64,000 nt of DNA from an uncultured Eubacteriales bacterium (GTDB lineage Bacteria; Bacillota; Clostridia; Oscillospirales; CAG-382). The notes beneath the pieces are model-generated. The model did no database searches and was not told the origin of the DNA. It saw nothing but the letters and a program-made list of their open reading frames with translations. The DNA lies in assembly GCA_900546385.1 (NCBI GenBank), contig URCT01000001.1, forward strand, positions 43,507-107,506. The letters run 5' to 3'. Positions 7,063 to 16,485 of this stretch are shown here, piece by piece. Position 1 is the first letter of the stretch. Each line of letters begins with the position of its first letter. The position numbers and the translations under genes are program-made.

Positions 7063-8991
7063 ATGCACGAAATTTTCATAGAGGCGGAAAGCTTTCGGAC
7101 GCTTGGCGGTTGGGCGGTCGATCAACAGTCTATGCAGACGCTGCATTCCTCCTATATTTTGGCGCACGGCCTCGGCGTGCCGGTGGCCGACGCGGTGACG
7201 GAGTTTTCCGTCGATGTGCCCGGCGAATATTCTGTTTGGGCGTTGACACGCGATTGGACGGCGGCGTGGAATGCGCCGGACAGTGCCGGGAAATTTGAAC
7301 TGCTTGCCGACGGACAAGCCTTGCCGACACTTCTCGGCACTGACGGCGCGGCATGGGATTGGCAGCTTGCCGGAAACTGCTTTTTCGAAAAAGGAACGCA
7401 CACGCTTGCCTTACACGATTTAACCGGCTTTGACGGCCGATGCGACGCGATTTATCTTTCCGACAGCCCGGAAAAACCGGACGCGGCTGACGTGATCCGC
7501 ACGCGGCTCGGCAGAAACGAGATTTGCGCGTGCGACACCGTTTATGACCTTATCGTGGTTGGCGGCGGTGTTGCCGGCGTCTGCATGGCGCTTTCCGTTT
7601 TCCGAAGCGGCGTGAATGCGTTGCTCATCCACGACCGCGGTGTGCTTGGCGGCTGCAACAGCTCGGAGGTCCGCGTGTGCATGGGCGGCAGGATCAACCT
7701 TGCGCCGTATGAAAACCTCGGCAACGTGGTAAAAGAGATCGCGCCGGTTTCGGGACATCCGACCATTTTTGACGCGGCGCACTATGACGACCGCAAGCGG
7801 TTTGCCTTTGACGATGGCGACTATGACAAGAATATCCGCTTCAACAAGAGCGTGACCGGCGTTGAAATGGACGGCAAACGCCTTTGCGCCGTCATCTGCA
7901 CCGACGTTCTCACGGGCGAAAAGACCAAATATAAAGCAAAGCTGTTTGCGGACTGTTCGGGAGACGCGGTTTTGTCCCGTCTTGCAGGAGCAGAGGTCAT
8001 GTACGGCAGGGAAGCGCAAAGCGTTTTCGGCGAAAGCCTTGCTCCCAAAGAACACCAAAAGCTTGTGATGGGACATTCGATTCGCTGGTACACGGAAAAG
8101 ACCGACGCGCCGAGCGATTTTCCGGACATCGGTTGGGGACTTGCTTTAGACGATACCACCTATTTGAACGTCTATAACGGCGATTGGGAGCAGGAGACCG
8201 GCTTTGCGCGCGACATGGCGGACGATATCGAATATATCCGCGATTATGGCTTACGCGCCATCTATTCCAACTGGTCGTATCAGAAGAACCATTGCAAAAA
8301 TAAAGCGGATTTTGCGTGCTATCGGTTAAAGTGGGCGTCGGCACTCGGCGGCAAGCGCGAAAGCTATCGCGTGGTCGGCGACTATGTGTTGACGCAAAGG
8401 GACATCGAAGAAAAAATTTATCACGAGGACGGCACGGCGTGCCTTTCGTGGAGTATCGATATGCATTTTCCCGAGCCGGATAATGCCGCCGCCTTCGGCG
8501 AAGCCTTCCGCTCGTTTGCCTATCACCGCGGCATTGTTTCGCCGTATCCGGTCCCGTACCGATGCCTTTATTCACGCGACGTGGAAAATTTATTTTTAGG
8601 CGGACGAACTGTCAGCACCAGCCATGTGGCGTTTTCTTCCGTACGCGTCATGCGCACGCTTGGAATGCTCGGCGAGGTCGTCGGCCTTGCCGCCGGAATC
8701 TGCCGTGAAAAGGCTTGTCTGCCGCGTGAGGTGTATACGAAATACCTACCGGAATTGCAAGCTCGGATGAAAAAAGGCGTTCCGATCCCTTGTGCCTTTG
8801 AAGGCTTGACAAATGCCGAGGAAGCGTATCACTTCAAGGATGCCGGCTGTTTTTCGCTCGATCATCCGGAAAATTCGGAACGGCACGACCCGGCAGCCTT
8901 GCGAAAGCTGAAGAAAGGCATTGCCGCTCTCGGTCTTCTGCACAAATATCCGCTGCCGAAGGAATTTACCGAAGAAGATACAGAAGAATAA
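7063..8991 (+). CDS. FAD-dependent oxidoreductase with N-terminal carbohydrate-binding-like domain
   Basis: 642 residues from ATG 7063. Residues 1-140 form a beta-rich domain ('FIEAESFRTLGGW', 'SSYILAHGLGVPVADA', 'GEYSVWALTRDW') resembling a carbohydrate-binding module. The dinucleotide fold begins at about residue 160 with 'DLIVVGGGVAGVCMAL' and 'GVLGGCNSSEVRV'; 'FADCSGDAVLSRLAG' is the second FAD contact. This matches the FAD-oxidoreductase family PF12831, often encoded with polysaccharide-use genes but poorly characterised. No signal peptide is present, so a cytoplasmic sugar or glycoside oxidation is inferred. It ends the SDR-AraC operon and is closed by a strong terminator. Confidence 0.8.
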   Translation: MHEIFIEAESFRTLGGWAVDQQSMQTLHSSYILAHGLGVPVADAVTEFSVDVPGEYSVWALTRDWTAAWNAPDSAGKFELLADGQALPTLLGTDGAAWDWQLAGNCFFEKGTHTLALHDLTGFDGRCDAIYLSDSPEKPDAADVIRTRLGRNEICACDTVYDLIVVGGGVAGVCMALSVFRSGVNALLIHDRGVLGGCNSSEVRVCMGGRINLAPYENLGNVVKEIAPVSGHPTIFDAAHYDDRKRFAFDDGDYDKNIRFNKSVTGVEMDGKRLCAVICTDVLTGEKTKYKAKLFADCSGDAVLSRLAGAEVMYGREAQSVFGESLAPKEHQKLVMGHSIRWYTEKTDAPSDFPDIGWGLALDDTTYLNVYNGDWEQETGFARDMADDIEYIRDYGLRAIYSNWSYQKNHCKNKADFACYRLKWASALGGKRESYRVVGDYVLTQRDIEEKIYHEDGTACLSWSIDMHFPEPDNAAAFGEAFRSFAYHRGIVSPYPVPYRCLYSRDVENLFLGGRTVSTSHVAFSSVRVMRTLGMLGEVVGLAAGICREKACLPREVYTKYLPELQARMKKGVPIPCAFEGLTNAEEAYHFKDAGCFSLDHPENSERHDPAALRKLKKGIAALGLLHKYPLPKEFTEEDTEE

Positions 8992-8997
8992 AACAAC

Positions 8998-9037
8998 AGC
9001 CGCCCGAACAGCAACGAAGCTGTTCGGGCGGCTTTGC
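8998..9037. terminator. bidirectional terminator between convergent genes
   Basis: A 15-bp GC-rich stem (8998-9012 with 9018-9033) lies between the stops of the FAD oxidoreductase and the ADP-ribosylglycohydrolase-fold gene. Confidence 0.7.
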
Positions 9038-9051
9038 GTTATACGCGGCTA

Positions 9052-11031
9052 TTAAAACCGATACGGATTTTTGGAGGCAAACCACACGATCTGCTCAGCG
9101 CTGCTGCGTCCAAGCGAAAACGTGACGTTGTACTTTGCGTCCTCGTTGACGCGCGTCGCGCGAAGCACGATCTTATTTTCGCCCTTATGAAGCCGGACAT
9201 TTTCCAAATGCACGTTTTCCGCCGTCCAGTTATCACAGTTTTCACGCTCTCCGACACATTCGCCGTTGACATACAGCGCAAACGGCGCACTGTGTCCGAC
9301 CTGAATGCAGACATTCACATCGTCCGGCACAACGAGAATCCGGGAAAGATACGCGGTACACGGCCCACGGAAGCCGAAGAAATCCGAAAGCCGGAAGCTG
9401 TCCTCCGGAATGCTTGCAAGCGTCTGCTCGACAATCGGGCTTGCATACTCTCGGTCAAGCGGTGCGAAAAGTGCCGTTTCATCGGCAAAGTCCGTCTTGG
9501 TGTCCGGAAAGAAATTCAAGTGGAAATCTCTTTTTTTATCGGTATCCGTGCCGGGAATGCAGGATTCGGCCATCAGCGCGGAGTAGGGATACTTTTCGGA
9601 AAAATGCGCCAGAATGCGCTCGGTGTTGCAGATCGGCTCGGTGCGCCAGAAAGGCCCGGTCAATTTCCACGGCGTCGCTCCGGCAAGGCCGAACGACGTT
9701 TCAAGCACGGTTTTGCCGTTCTCGGTGACCGTGACCGGGAAAATGTTGCGGTCGTACACAAGTTCCGTATCGTCCGGCAAGAAGAATTCCACCGGCACCG
9801 ATAGTTTTTCACCCGGCGCAAGCACAATCGAAACGTGCGGCATCCGGCAGAGAATGCCGCCTGCTTCGCCGATGTCCACGGAGTACGCGTGTGTGCTGTC
9901 GCTGCGGTTCTCGAAGCATAACGTCACGTTGCGCGTTTGACCGAGCGCAATCGACGGGTCTTGCTTCTCATATTTGGCAAAGAAGCCAAGCTCCGGCTGC
10001 TTTTCAAAGCCAAACGAAACCTCCGGTGCGCCCGAAAGCGTTACTTCGGTATTGACATTTTTGCAGAATTCCACGCCGATATGCGCGATATCTTCGGCAA
10101 GGTCGAAGATCTTATTGCTGCGGCGGTTGCTCTTTACGCCGAGCGCATAGGGAATCTCGGTCAAACCATAGGCACGCATGAGTTCGTCCGCGCCGCGCAG
10201 TATCCCGATAACCGCGCCGGCTGTCGCACAGGTGCAGTCGGTATCAAAGCCGCAGTTAAGCGCAAGCATGCTGGTTTTGATGATATCGTTTTCACCGAGC
10301 AGCAGTGCCATGAGCGTAATCCCCATGTTCTGAAGCATATTGGTGCAGTCTGGATGCCCATAGCGGAACAGCAGCTTGGTGAGCACGGTTTTGCTGTCTT
10401 TGTAGGTATCGCACAGCGACAGCACATAGATAACAAGCCCATAAAACGGCGATGCTTCCGGCACGACGGCAAGAGCGTGTGCAATAAGGTCGGCCATTTT
10501 TGTCTTTTCGTCCGCAAAAAAGGCTTCGCTTTCGAGCGCCGCTAAAAAGCGTTCGGCGTCGATGGATTCGCCATAATGGTCAAGGCAGCCGTCGCGTGAA
10601 GCAAACTCTGCCGCAAGCGCCGGATTGCCGACGGCCACTGCTGCCCAGATTTCCGAACGAATCGGACAGCCCATACCGTTTCGGTAATAATCGTTGCAGA
10701 ATTTACCGGAAACCGGCGGATAGATGCCGCGCTTGAAGTTTTTGCGCATGACAGCGTATTCGCCCGGCGAATAGGCGCAGTGCGTGACAAAGCGTTCGAG
10801 AAGGTCAAACGACGTAAAAGCCGCGCCCTTTTGCTCCAAAACGTCAAGCCACAGGATCTGCAGATCGAGGTCGTCGTTGGGGAGCTCGCAGTTGATCATT
10901 TCCGGCATGAACGGAAGCTCCATCGGCATTTTGACGCCCTCATGCGGCGCGCCGATATTGCCGGAGACCGCTTTTCCGATAAAGCAGCCATAGACTTTAT
11001 CCAGATAGGTTTTATAAGATAGATTACGCAT
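9052..11031 (-). CDS. ADP-ribosylglycohydrolase-fold protein with C-terminal beta domains
   Basis: 659 residues from the ATG at 11029-11031, which follows AGGAGAG; the longer frame upstream lacks a ribosome site. Residues 1 to about 340 carry ADP-ribosylglycohydrolase (PF03747) features: 'GCFIGKAVSGNIGAPHEG' at the start, the metal-binding 'NDDLDLQ' and 'GFDTDCTCATAGAVIG'. The remaining part looks like tandem beta-sandwiches, the last ('VRLHKGENKIVLRATRVNED') resembling a jelly-roll carbohydrate-binding region. Classical members hydrolyse ADP-ribose bonds; long versions near glycan genes are uncharacterised and may act on other N- or O-glycosides. No secretion signal is seen. Confidence 0.75.
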   Translation of the reverse strand: MRNLSYKTYLDKVYGCFIGKAVSGNIGAPHEGVKMPMELPFMPEMINCELPNDDLDLQILWLDVLEQKGAAFTSFDLLERFVTHCAYSPGEYAVMRKNFKRGIYPPVSGKFCNDYYRNGMGCPIRSEIWAAVAVGNPALAAEFASRDGCLDHYGESIDAERFLAALESEAFFADEKTKMADLIAHALAVVPEASPFYGLVIYVLSLCDTYKDSKTVLTKLLFRYGHPDCTNMLQNMGITLMALLLGENDIIKTSMLALNCGFDTDCTCATAGAVIGILRGADELMRAYGLTEIPYALGVKSNRRSNKIFDLAEDIAHIGVEFCKNVNTEVTLSGAPEVSFGFEKQPELGFFAKYEKQDPSIALGQTRNVTLCFENRSDSTHAYSVDIGEAGGILCRMPHVSIVLAPGEKLSVPVEFFLPDDTELVYDRNIFPVTVTENGKTVLETSFGLAGATPWKLTGPFWRTEPICNTERILAHFSEKYPYSALMAESCIPGTDTDKKRDFHLNFFPDTKTDFADETALFAPLDREYASPIVEQTLASIPEDSFRLSDFFGFRGPCTAYLSRILVVPDDVNVCIQVGHSAPFALYVNGECVGERENCDNWTAENVHLENVRLHKGENKIVLRATRVNEDAKYNVTFSLGRSSAEQIVWFASKNPYRF

Positions 11032-11062
11032 AAATACTCTCCTTTTTTTGTGTGTTTTGCTT

Positions 11063-11091
11063 ATTGTACTATGCAGCTTTTGGTTTTGCAA
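11063..11091 (-). promoter_or_regulatory. promoter of the ADP-ribosylglycohydrolase-fold gene
   Basis: On the minus strand TTGCAA, 17 bases, TACAAT, ending 32 bases before the start codon. Confidence 0.65.
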
Positions 11092-11245
11092 GTGGTTTTC
11101 GAAAAAAACATAAAATAATGCAAAATTTACGCCCTTTTTCCGGAAACAGCGGAACAAAAAGGGTGCTTTTTTCGTCTTTCAGGCATACGGGGGAGAAAGC
11201 TGTCGAAAAAAAGCTTAAATTCTCCTTAAAATTTCAAAAAAACTC

Positions 11246-11274
11246 TTGTGCAAAATCAAAATATAGTGTATTAT
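11246..11274 (+). promoter_or_regulatory. possible promoter of the SLH-protein gene
   Basis: TTGTGC (11246-11251), 17 bases, TATTAT (11269-11274), about 55 bases before the ATG. Apart from this and the divergent promoter at 11063-11091, the roughly 300-base gap at 11032-11328 shows nothing else. Confidence 0.5.
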
Positions 11275-11328
11275 ATATGTGATAATAACTATTTGTAGTG
11301 TTTTGACGCAACAGAAAGGATGGACGCT

Positions 11329-14300
11329 ATGAACAACGGAAAGGGAAATAAACTGAAACTTGCCGCAAAGCTTGCCGGTTCTTTGTGCGCCGCGGTGCTT
11401 TTGACAGGCTCGCTCGGCGTTTCCGCCGCAAAGCTCACCGATATCGACGGACATTGGTCCAAGGACTACGTGGAATACGGTGTACAGAAAGGCTACATCA
11501 ACGGCTATGAGGACGGCTCGTTCCGGCCGGAGGCCACGGTGAACCGTGCCGAGTTTTCCAAAATGATTAATGCCTCTGTCGGCATTGCCAAAACGGCCGA
11601 TATCTCCTTTAACGATATTTCGTCCGGGGATTGGTACTACCAAGAGGTGCGCAAAGCCGTCTATGCCGGCTACACCAACGGCTATGAGGACGATACCTTC
11701 CGCGCGGAAAACAGCATCACGCGTGAAGAAGCCGCCGTTATTCTGTCCCGAATCGCTACGCGTGCCGAAAAAACCAAGTCGCTGTCCTCTTTCAGAGATA
11801 CCGACGAAATTGCCGATTGGGCGGAGGATGCATTTGAGCTTGTCTGCTCCAAGGGCTATATCACCGGCGACGAGCAAAAGCGTTTGCAGCCGAAGGGCTT
11901 GTTGACACGCGGACAGGCGGCAAAAATCATCTATTCTCTTATCACGACCGAAAACATCTGTGCCAAGGATTACACGATAAGTGCCTTCAATCCGACCTGC
12001 TCGGAAACCATTTTCACGGGCGATGTGATTTTCTCGTCCAACCTTTTGAAAAGCTCGCTTTCGCTGGATGGCTGCCGCATTCTCGGAATGCTAAAAATTT
12101 CCGGCAGAGGCGGTGCGGAGATTTCCGCCAAGGATTCTCATATCGGAGCAATCGAAGTGAAGGGCGCCGACCCGACCATCACGCTTGCGGACAGCTATGC
12201 CAAGTATGTGTATTTGGATGCACCGGCAAGCCTTGCCGGTTCGCGGTACGGCACGGTGTATTTGTCCGGCGACAATCTTGTTTCCGGTACGGTTGAAATA
12301 AACGCCAAGCCTGAAAAGACCGTGATTTCGACCGATTCGATCGTGCGCTTCGGCGATCTGCCGCTTTTGGAAATTACCAAAAAAGCATCGGTTACCGTGC
12401 AGAGCGGCAAAATTGCTTCCATGACGGTTGCTTCCGGTGCGCAAGGCAGCGTGATTACGCTTTCGAATGATGTCGAGGTGGATAACCTCACAGTCAACGC
12501 CGCCGTTTCTTTCCGAGGCAAGGGCGAAATCGCAAGTGCTGTGAACAATGTGAGCGGTGTTACCTACGAAACAAGACCGAACAAGGTGACCGGCAAGGAT
12601 TCTTCGTCCGGTTCTTCGGGCGAAACTGATCCGGACGGCTATTTCTCACCGTCCTTAATATCTCCCTCCAAGAGTGAGACCGGCGTTTCGATCGGCACGG
12701 ATATCGTTTTGGCTTTCGGCCGGACGGTATATGATGCGGATGGCGACAATCTGACGGAATCCTACATTCGCCGGAATTTTGAGCTTCACCGTTCCTCCGC
12801 AACCGGCACGGAAATCAGCTTTGATGTTTCCATGTCCTCCGCACACCGTCAGATCACGCTTGTGCCCGATGAAAAGCTTGACTACGGCACGCGTTATTAT
12901 GTGGTTGCCAAGGCCGGTGTTTTAACCGATACGAACGGCAACAAAAACTCCGCTATTTCCACTTACTTTACGACGGTTTCCTCCGGTTCGTCTTCGTCGG
13001 ATACCTCGTCGAAAATCACGTTCTCGCCGAAAAACGGTGCTTCTGACGTTTCCACCTCCGGGAAAATGACCATCACCTTCTCTTCGGCTGTATATGACCT
13101 CGACGGCGACACGCCGACCTCCTCGTATCTCTCCCGTCAGGCGATCGAGCTTCGCGAAAAGAGCACGAGCGGAACGACCGTGCCGATCTCGGTTACCATC
13201 AACTCGACGCGCAAGGTGTTGACCGTAACGCCGGAGGAAGTCTTAAAAGTCAACACGCGCTACTACCTGATCGTGCTTGACCGCAAGCTTATGTATTCGA
13301 ATAAATCCAAAATTGCACGCAGCTATGTGAACTTCACCACCTCCGGCGAATTGGATGTGACCATCTCTCCGGCAAACGGCGCAACCGGTGTGGCGATTGA
13401 TGAAGAAATCAAGCTGTCGTTCAATACCGAAATCTTCCGTCCGTCCGGCTCGAATGTGACGCAAACCTACCTTGCCGAGCAGGCCATCGAGTTACGCAAA
13501 TCCTCCGCGACCGGCACGAAGATCAGCTGTACGGCGGTATTAAATTCCGACCGCAAGACCGTTCGCCTGATCCCGTCCGAACTGGAGCCGGGCACACGGT
13601 ATTATATCGTTCTTCCGGCCGGCAAGCTTGCCGGTGAAGGCGGCGAGGAAAACAAAAAGATTACGAGCTACTTTACGACGGCAAACGCCATGACGCCGGC
13701 CTTTAATCCGGCAAACGGTGCAACCGATGTTTCGCCGACCGACAATATCGTGATTAAATTCTCCGATGCGCTGTACGATAAGGATAAGAAACCGATCACG
13801 GCAGAGTATGTTGCGGAAAAGGTGGTTGTTCTCAAGAAAAACTCCTCCTCCGGCACGGCAATCCCGTTTGAAGTGGCAGTCGCTTCCGATTACAAGAGCT
13901 TTACCGTAAAACCGAAAACGTCGTTTGTCACCAATGCTTCTTATTATGTTGCGGTCAACCGCAATACCCTGTACAACGAAAGCGGCAAGGCCAATACCGC
14001 CGGAAGCAGCCTGTTCAAAACCTCGTATTCCAACGCTCCCGATTTCTTACCGTACAACGGTGAAAAAAACGTTGAAGTCGGCTCGACCATCCAGATTACC
14101 TTCGACCGCAGGATGTATGCCATCGGCGGTGCCGAGTTAACGACCAACTATGTCCGCAACAACGTTGTTGAGCTGTACAAGGGCAGCGAAGACGGCACGG
14201 CAGTGGCCTTCAGCGTTACGCTCAGCTCCGACAAGCAGACCATCACCATAAAGCCGAGTACCAAGCTTTCCGGCGAAACCAAATATGTTGTCGTGCTTCG

Positions 14301-15579
14301 CAAGGCGTCGCTTGAGGATTCCGGCGGCAACGAAAATGCGCTGTATACCTCCACCTTCACAACCGCGGAAGCTGTAAGCACCGGCATCACCGTAACGCCT
14401 GCCAAAGCGACTACCGGTGTTTCGGTATCGACGAAGATTACCGTTGAATTCGAAAGTGCCGTATACCGCACCGGCGGCAGCGTCGTATCGAACGCATACT
14501 TAGTCAATAACGTTTTCGAACTTCGCAAGGGTTCGTCCTCCTCCGGCAAGAAGATCGAATGCACGGCAGAAATGGACGCAAAGAACCGCGTGATGACCAT
14601 CACACCGACCGAGGATCTCGAAAAGAGCACGACCTATTATCTGCGCATTCTTTCCGGCTCGCTCCAATACGGCGACGGTACCACTAAGGTTCCTGCCTAT
14701 TCCTCGTACTTCACCACCGGCGACGGCAAACCGGTCGTTTCCTCCCTCAAAGTGGTGGAAGCCGGTGCCTCGCAGCTTGTTTGCGAAGTCATCAGCTCTT
14801 CTGACGGCAACGTAACGGTTTCGGCTCTCGACGGCGGCAAAACGGTAAGCACCGCAACGACCGCTGTCACCGCAGGCACGGCGACCCGTGTGACGGTAGC
14901 TGACCTTGCCAGCAACCACACCTATACGCTGAGTGCCGTGGTGCAGAGCACGGGCGGTGAGCTTTCGGCTTCTCGTACCGTTTCCGGCAAGACCACAACG
15001 CCCTTTACCTTTGCTGTGGCCGATAAGACCGATACGACCTTAACGGTCAACATTCAAACCAACTGCAAGGGAACGCTCGATATCACCTATACCGAACGCA
15101 AGACCGGCAAAAAGGAAACCCGTGTCACCGGCCTTCTCTTGGAAAAGGATACCAAACGCGATTTCGTGATTTCTGACCTTACGCCGAGCACCGAATACGA
15201 TGTGACGGCCACCTTTACTGATCTGCTTGACGGAAGCTATACGGTGTCTGACCGTGTAACGACCGCCGCCGCACAAAAAGAGGTGTTAGAGATCACCGGT
15301 TTGACGCTCATTTCCTCGACCGGCGACATATACGAAGCCGATGTCAAGGACGGCAAAGCATCGCTTACCATCGAAAAGGCCGAATATATCACCTTGAAGG
15401 GCGCATCCTCGGTTGCCAATGCCAAATTCACCTTCAACGGCGAAACCGTGGATCCGGATACCGTTTCGGGAAAAATCACTGTTACTCCCGGTGAAGATAC
15501 CACCGTTGCCGTGACATTGACCTCCGGTGTGACCGGAACGGTTGTGAAAGCGACCCTTACGGTTTCGGTTCGCAAATAA
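11329..15579 (+). CDS. S-layer-homology protein with six Ig-like (Big_5) repeats
   Basis: 1416 residues from ATG 11329, 8 bases after AGAAAGGA; an in-frame ATG at 11320 overlaps that site and is less likely. A signal peptide covers about residues 1-33. Three SLH domains (about 34-205) should bind pyruvylated secondary cell-wall polymer; 'GYINGYEDGSFRPEATVNRAEF' is the first, followed by two more. Residues 210-420 are a beta-rich region, then a Ser/Gly linker. Six repeats of 112-116 residues start near 439, 561, 676, 787, 902 and 1018, each with an 'SPANGATGV'-like opening, a '..RYY(V/I)V' strand and a 'YFTT' end, typical of bacterial Ig-like Big_5. Two fibronectin-III-like domains and a final beta domain finish the protein. 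A structural or adhesive surface role is inferred. Confidence 0.88.
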   Translation: MNNGKGNKLKLAAKLAGSLCAAVLLTGSLGVSAAKLTDIDGHWSKDYVEYGVQKGYINGYEDGSFRPEATVNRAEFSKMINASVGIAKTADISFNDISSGDWYYQEVRKAVYAGYTNGYEDDTFRAENSITREEAAVILSRIATRAEKTKSLSSFRDTDEIADWAEDAFELVCSKGYITGDEQKRLQPKGLLTRGQAAKIIYSLITTENICAKDYTISAFNPTCSETIFTGDVIFSSNLLKSSLSLDGCRILGMLKISGRGGAEISAKDSHIGAIEVKGADPTITLADSYAKYVYLDAPASLAGSRYGTVYLSGDNLVSGTVEINAKPEKTVISTDSIVRFGDLPLLEITKKASVTVQSGKIASMTVASGAQGSVITLSNDVEVDNLTVNAAVSFRGKGEIASAVNNVSGVTYETRPNKVTGKDSSSGSSGETDPDGYFSPSLISPSKSETGVSIGTDIVLAFGRTVYDADGDNLTESYIRRNFELHRSSATGTEISFDVSMSSAHRQITLVPDEKLDYGTRYYVVAKAGVLTDTNGNKNSAISTYFTTVSSGSSSSDTSSKITFSPKNGASDVSTSGKMTITFSSAVYDLDGDTPTSSYLSRQAIELREKSTSGTTVPISVTINSTRKVLTVTPEEVLKVNTRYYLIVLDRKLMYSNKSKIARSYVNFTTSGELDVTISPANGATGVAIDEEIKLSFNTEIFRPSGSNVTQTYLAEQAIELRKSSATGTKISCTAVLNSDRKTVRLIPSELEPGTRYYIVLPAGKLAGEGGEENKKITSYFTTANAMTPAFNPANGATDVSPTDNIVIKFSDALYDKDKKPITAEYVAEKVVVLKKNSSSGTAIPFEVAVASDYKSFTVKPKTSFVTNASYYVAVNRNTLYNESGKANTAGSSLFKTSYSNAPDFLPYNGEKNVEVGSTIQITFDRRMYAIGGAELTTNYVRNNVVELYKGSEDGTAVAFSVTLSSDKQTITIKPSTKLSGETKYVVVLRKASLEDSGGNENALYTSTFTTAEAVSTGITVTPAKATTGVSVSTKITVEFESAVYRTGGSVVSNAYLVNNVFELRKGSSSSGKKIECTAEMDAKNRVMTITPTEDLEKSTTYYLRILSGSLQYGDGTTKVPAYSSYFTTGDGKPVVSSLKVVEAGASQLVCEVISSSDGNVTVSALDGGKTVSTATTAVTAGTATRVTVADLASNHTYTLSAVVQSTGGELSASRTVSGKTTTPFTFAVADKTDTTLTVNIQTNCKGTLDITYTERKTGKKETRVTGLLLEKDTKRDFVISDLTPSTEYDVTATFTDLLDGSYTVSDRVTTAAAQKEVLEITGLTLISSTGDIYEADVKDGKASLTIEKAEYITLKGASSVANAKFTFNGETVDPDTVSGKITVTPGEDTTVAVTLTSGVTGTVVKATLTVSVRK
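12645..14722 (+). repeat. six tandem Big_5-type coding repeats of about 340 bp
   Basis: Repeat units begin near 12645, 13012, 13357, 13690, 14035 and 14383. They are similar in protein but clearly diverged in DNA, so they look old and selected rather than freshly duplicated. Confidence 0.75.
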
Positions 15580-15600
15580 TACGCATTCAAATAAAGAAAC

Positions 15601-15637
15601 AACGGCACACCGCATCAAGCGCGGTGTGCCGTTTGTT
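15601..15637 (+). terminator. terminator of the SLH-protein gene
   Basis: 13-bp stem AACGGCACACCGC with GCGGTGTGCCGTT, followed by a short T-rich tail. Confidence 0.75.
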
Positions 15638-15642
15638 TGACA

Positions 15643-15682
15643 TAAAAAATCCTTTACGGCTTGTGTTTCCGTAAAGGATTTT
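15643..15682 (-). terminator. terminator of the amino-acid ABC operon
   Basis: 12-bp stem (15648-15659 with 15669-15680) followed on the minus strand by a T tract, placed right after the ATPase gene. Confidence 0.8.
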
Positions 15683-15687
15683 GTTGT

Positions 15688-16470
15688 TTAGGAATTGACC
15701 GTGCCTTCCAGGGATTTACTGAGGAAGGAGCGTAATTTTTCGCTTTTGGGAAAACCGAAGATTTGCTCCGGCGTGCCTTGTTCTTCGACAAGGCCGTCTG
15801 CCATGTAGATGATCCTGTCCGAAACGCCGCGGGCAAACCCGAGTTCATGCGTGACGATGATCATGGTGGTGTTTGTATCTTTTAATTCACGGATGACGCG
15901 TAACACCTCACCGGTTAATTCCGGGTCGAGTGCGGAGGTCGGCTCGTCAAAGCACAACACGTCCGGACTCATGCTGAGTGCGCGCGCGATGGCCACACGC
16001 TGCTGTTGGCCGCCCGAGAGCTCACACGGATAGGCAGAGGCCTTGTCGTGCAAGCCCACCTCGCGCAGCAGATCGTAGGCGCGTTCGGTGATCTGCTCCT
16101 TGGTGAGACCGTCCGGCTTTTTCTTTTCAAGCAGTTCGCTGGCAAGCGTCAGATTTTTGAGTACCGTGTACTGCGGAAACAGGTTGAACGATTGGAATAC
16201 CAACCCGAAATGCAGATGGTTCTGGCGCAGCTCCTTTTCGGACAGGTGCTTTTGAACGGATGCGTTGTAGATTTCCTTGCCGTTGATGCTGATACTGCCC
16301 GTATCCGGTGTTTCCAAAAAGTTCAAGCACCGCAAAAGCGTTGTTTTTCCGCTTCCGGAGGAGCCTAAAATCGAGAGAACCTCGCCTTTTTCCAGCGAAA
16401 AATCGATTCCCTTCAAAACTTCCAGCTTGCCGTAGCTCTTGCGGATATTTTTGACTTCGAGTAAAGACAT
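15688..16470 (-). CDS. polar amino-acid ABC transporter, ATP-binding protein
   Basis: 260 residues, GlnQ/HisP type. The Walker A 'GSSGSGKTT' is near residue 36, the Q-loop is in '[19 protein letters not shown]', the signature '[15 protein letters not shown]' and Walker B '[12 protein letters not shown]' follow, and the H-loop is '[11 protein letters not shown]'. It powers uptake of polar amino acids through the permease encoded 15 bases upstream in the same operon. A small insertion between '[21 protein letters not shown]' lengthens it slightly compared with GlnQ. Exact substrate cannot be read. Confidence 0.93.
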   Translation of the reverse strand: MSLLEVKNIRKSYGKLEVLKGIDFSLEKGEVLSILGSSGSGKTTLLRCLNFLETPDTGSISINGKEIYNASVQKHLSEKELRQNHLHFGLVFQSFNLFPQYTVLKNLTLASELLEKKKPDGLTKEQITERAYDLLREVGLHDKASAYPCELSGGQQQRVAIARALSMSPDVLCFDEPTSALDPELTGEVLRVIRELKDTNTTMIIVTHELGFARGVSDRIIYMADGLVEEQGTPEQIFGFPKSEKLRSFLSKSLEGTVNS

Positions 16471-16485
16471 GGCTTCCTCCCTCGT

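Noticed and set aside
9034..9804. Plus-strand frame opposite the ADP-ribosylglycohydrolase-fold gene
   Set aside because: No family resemblance and no ribosome site; it is an antisense reflection.
12645..14722. Repeats as a possible CRISPR or satellite
   Set aside because: They are in-frame protein repeats of about 340 bp, diverged in DNA, with no spacer structure.
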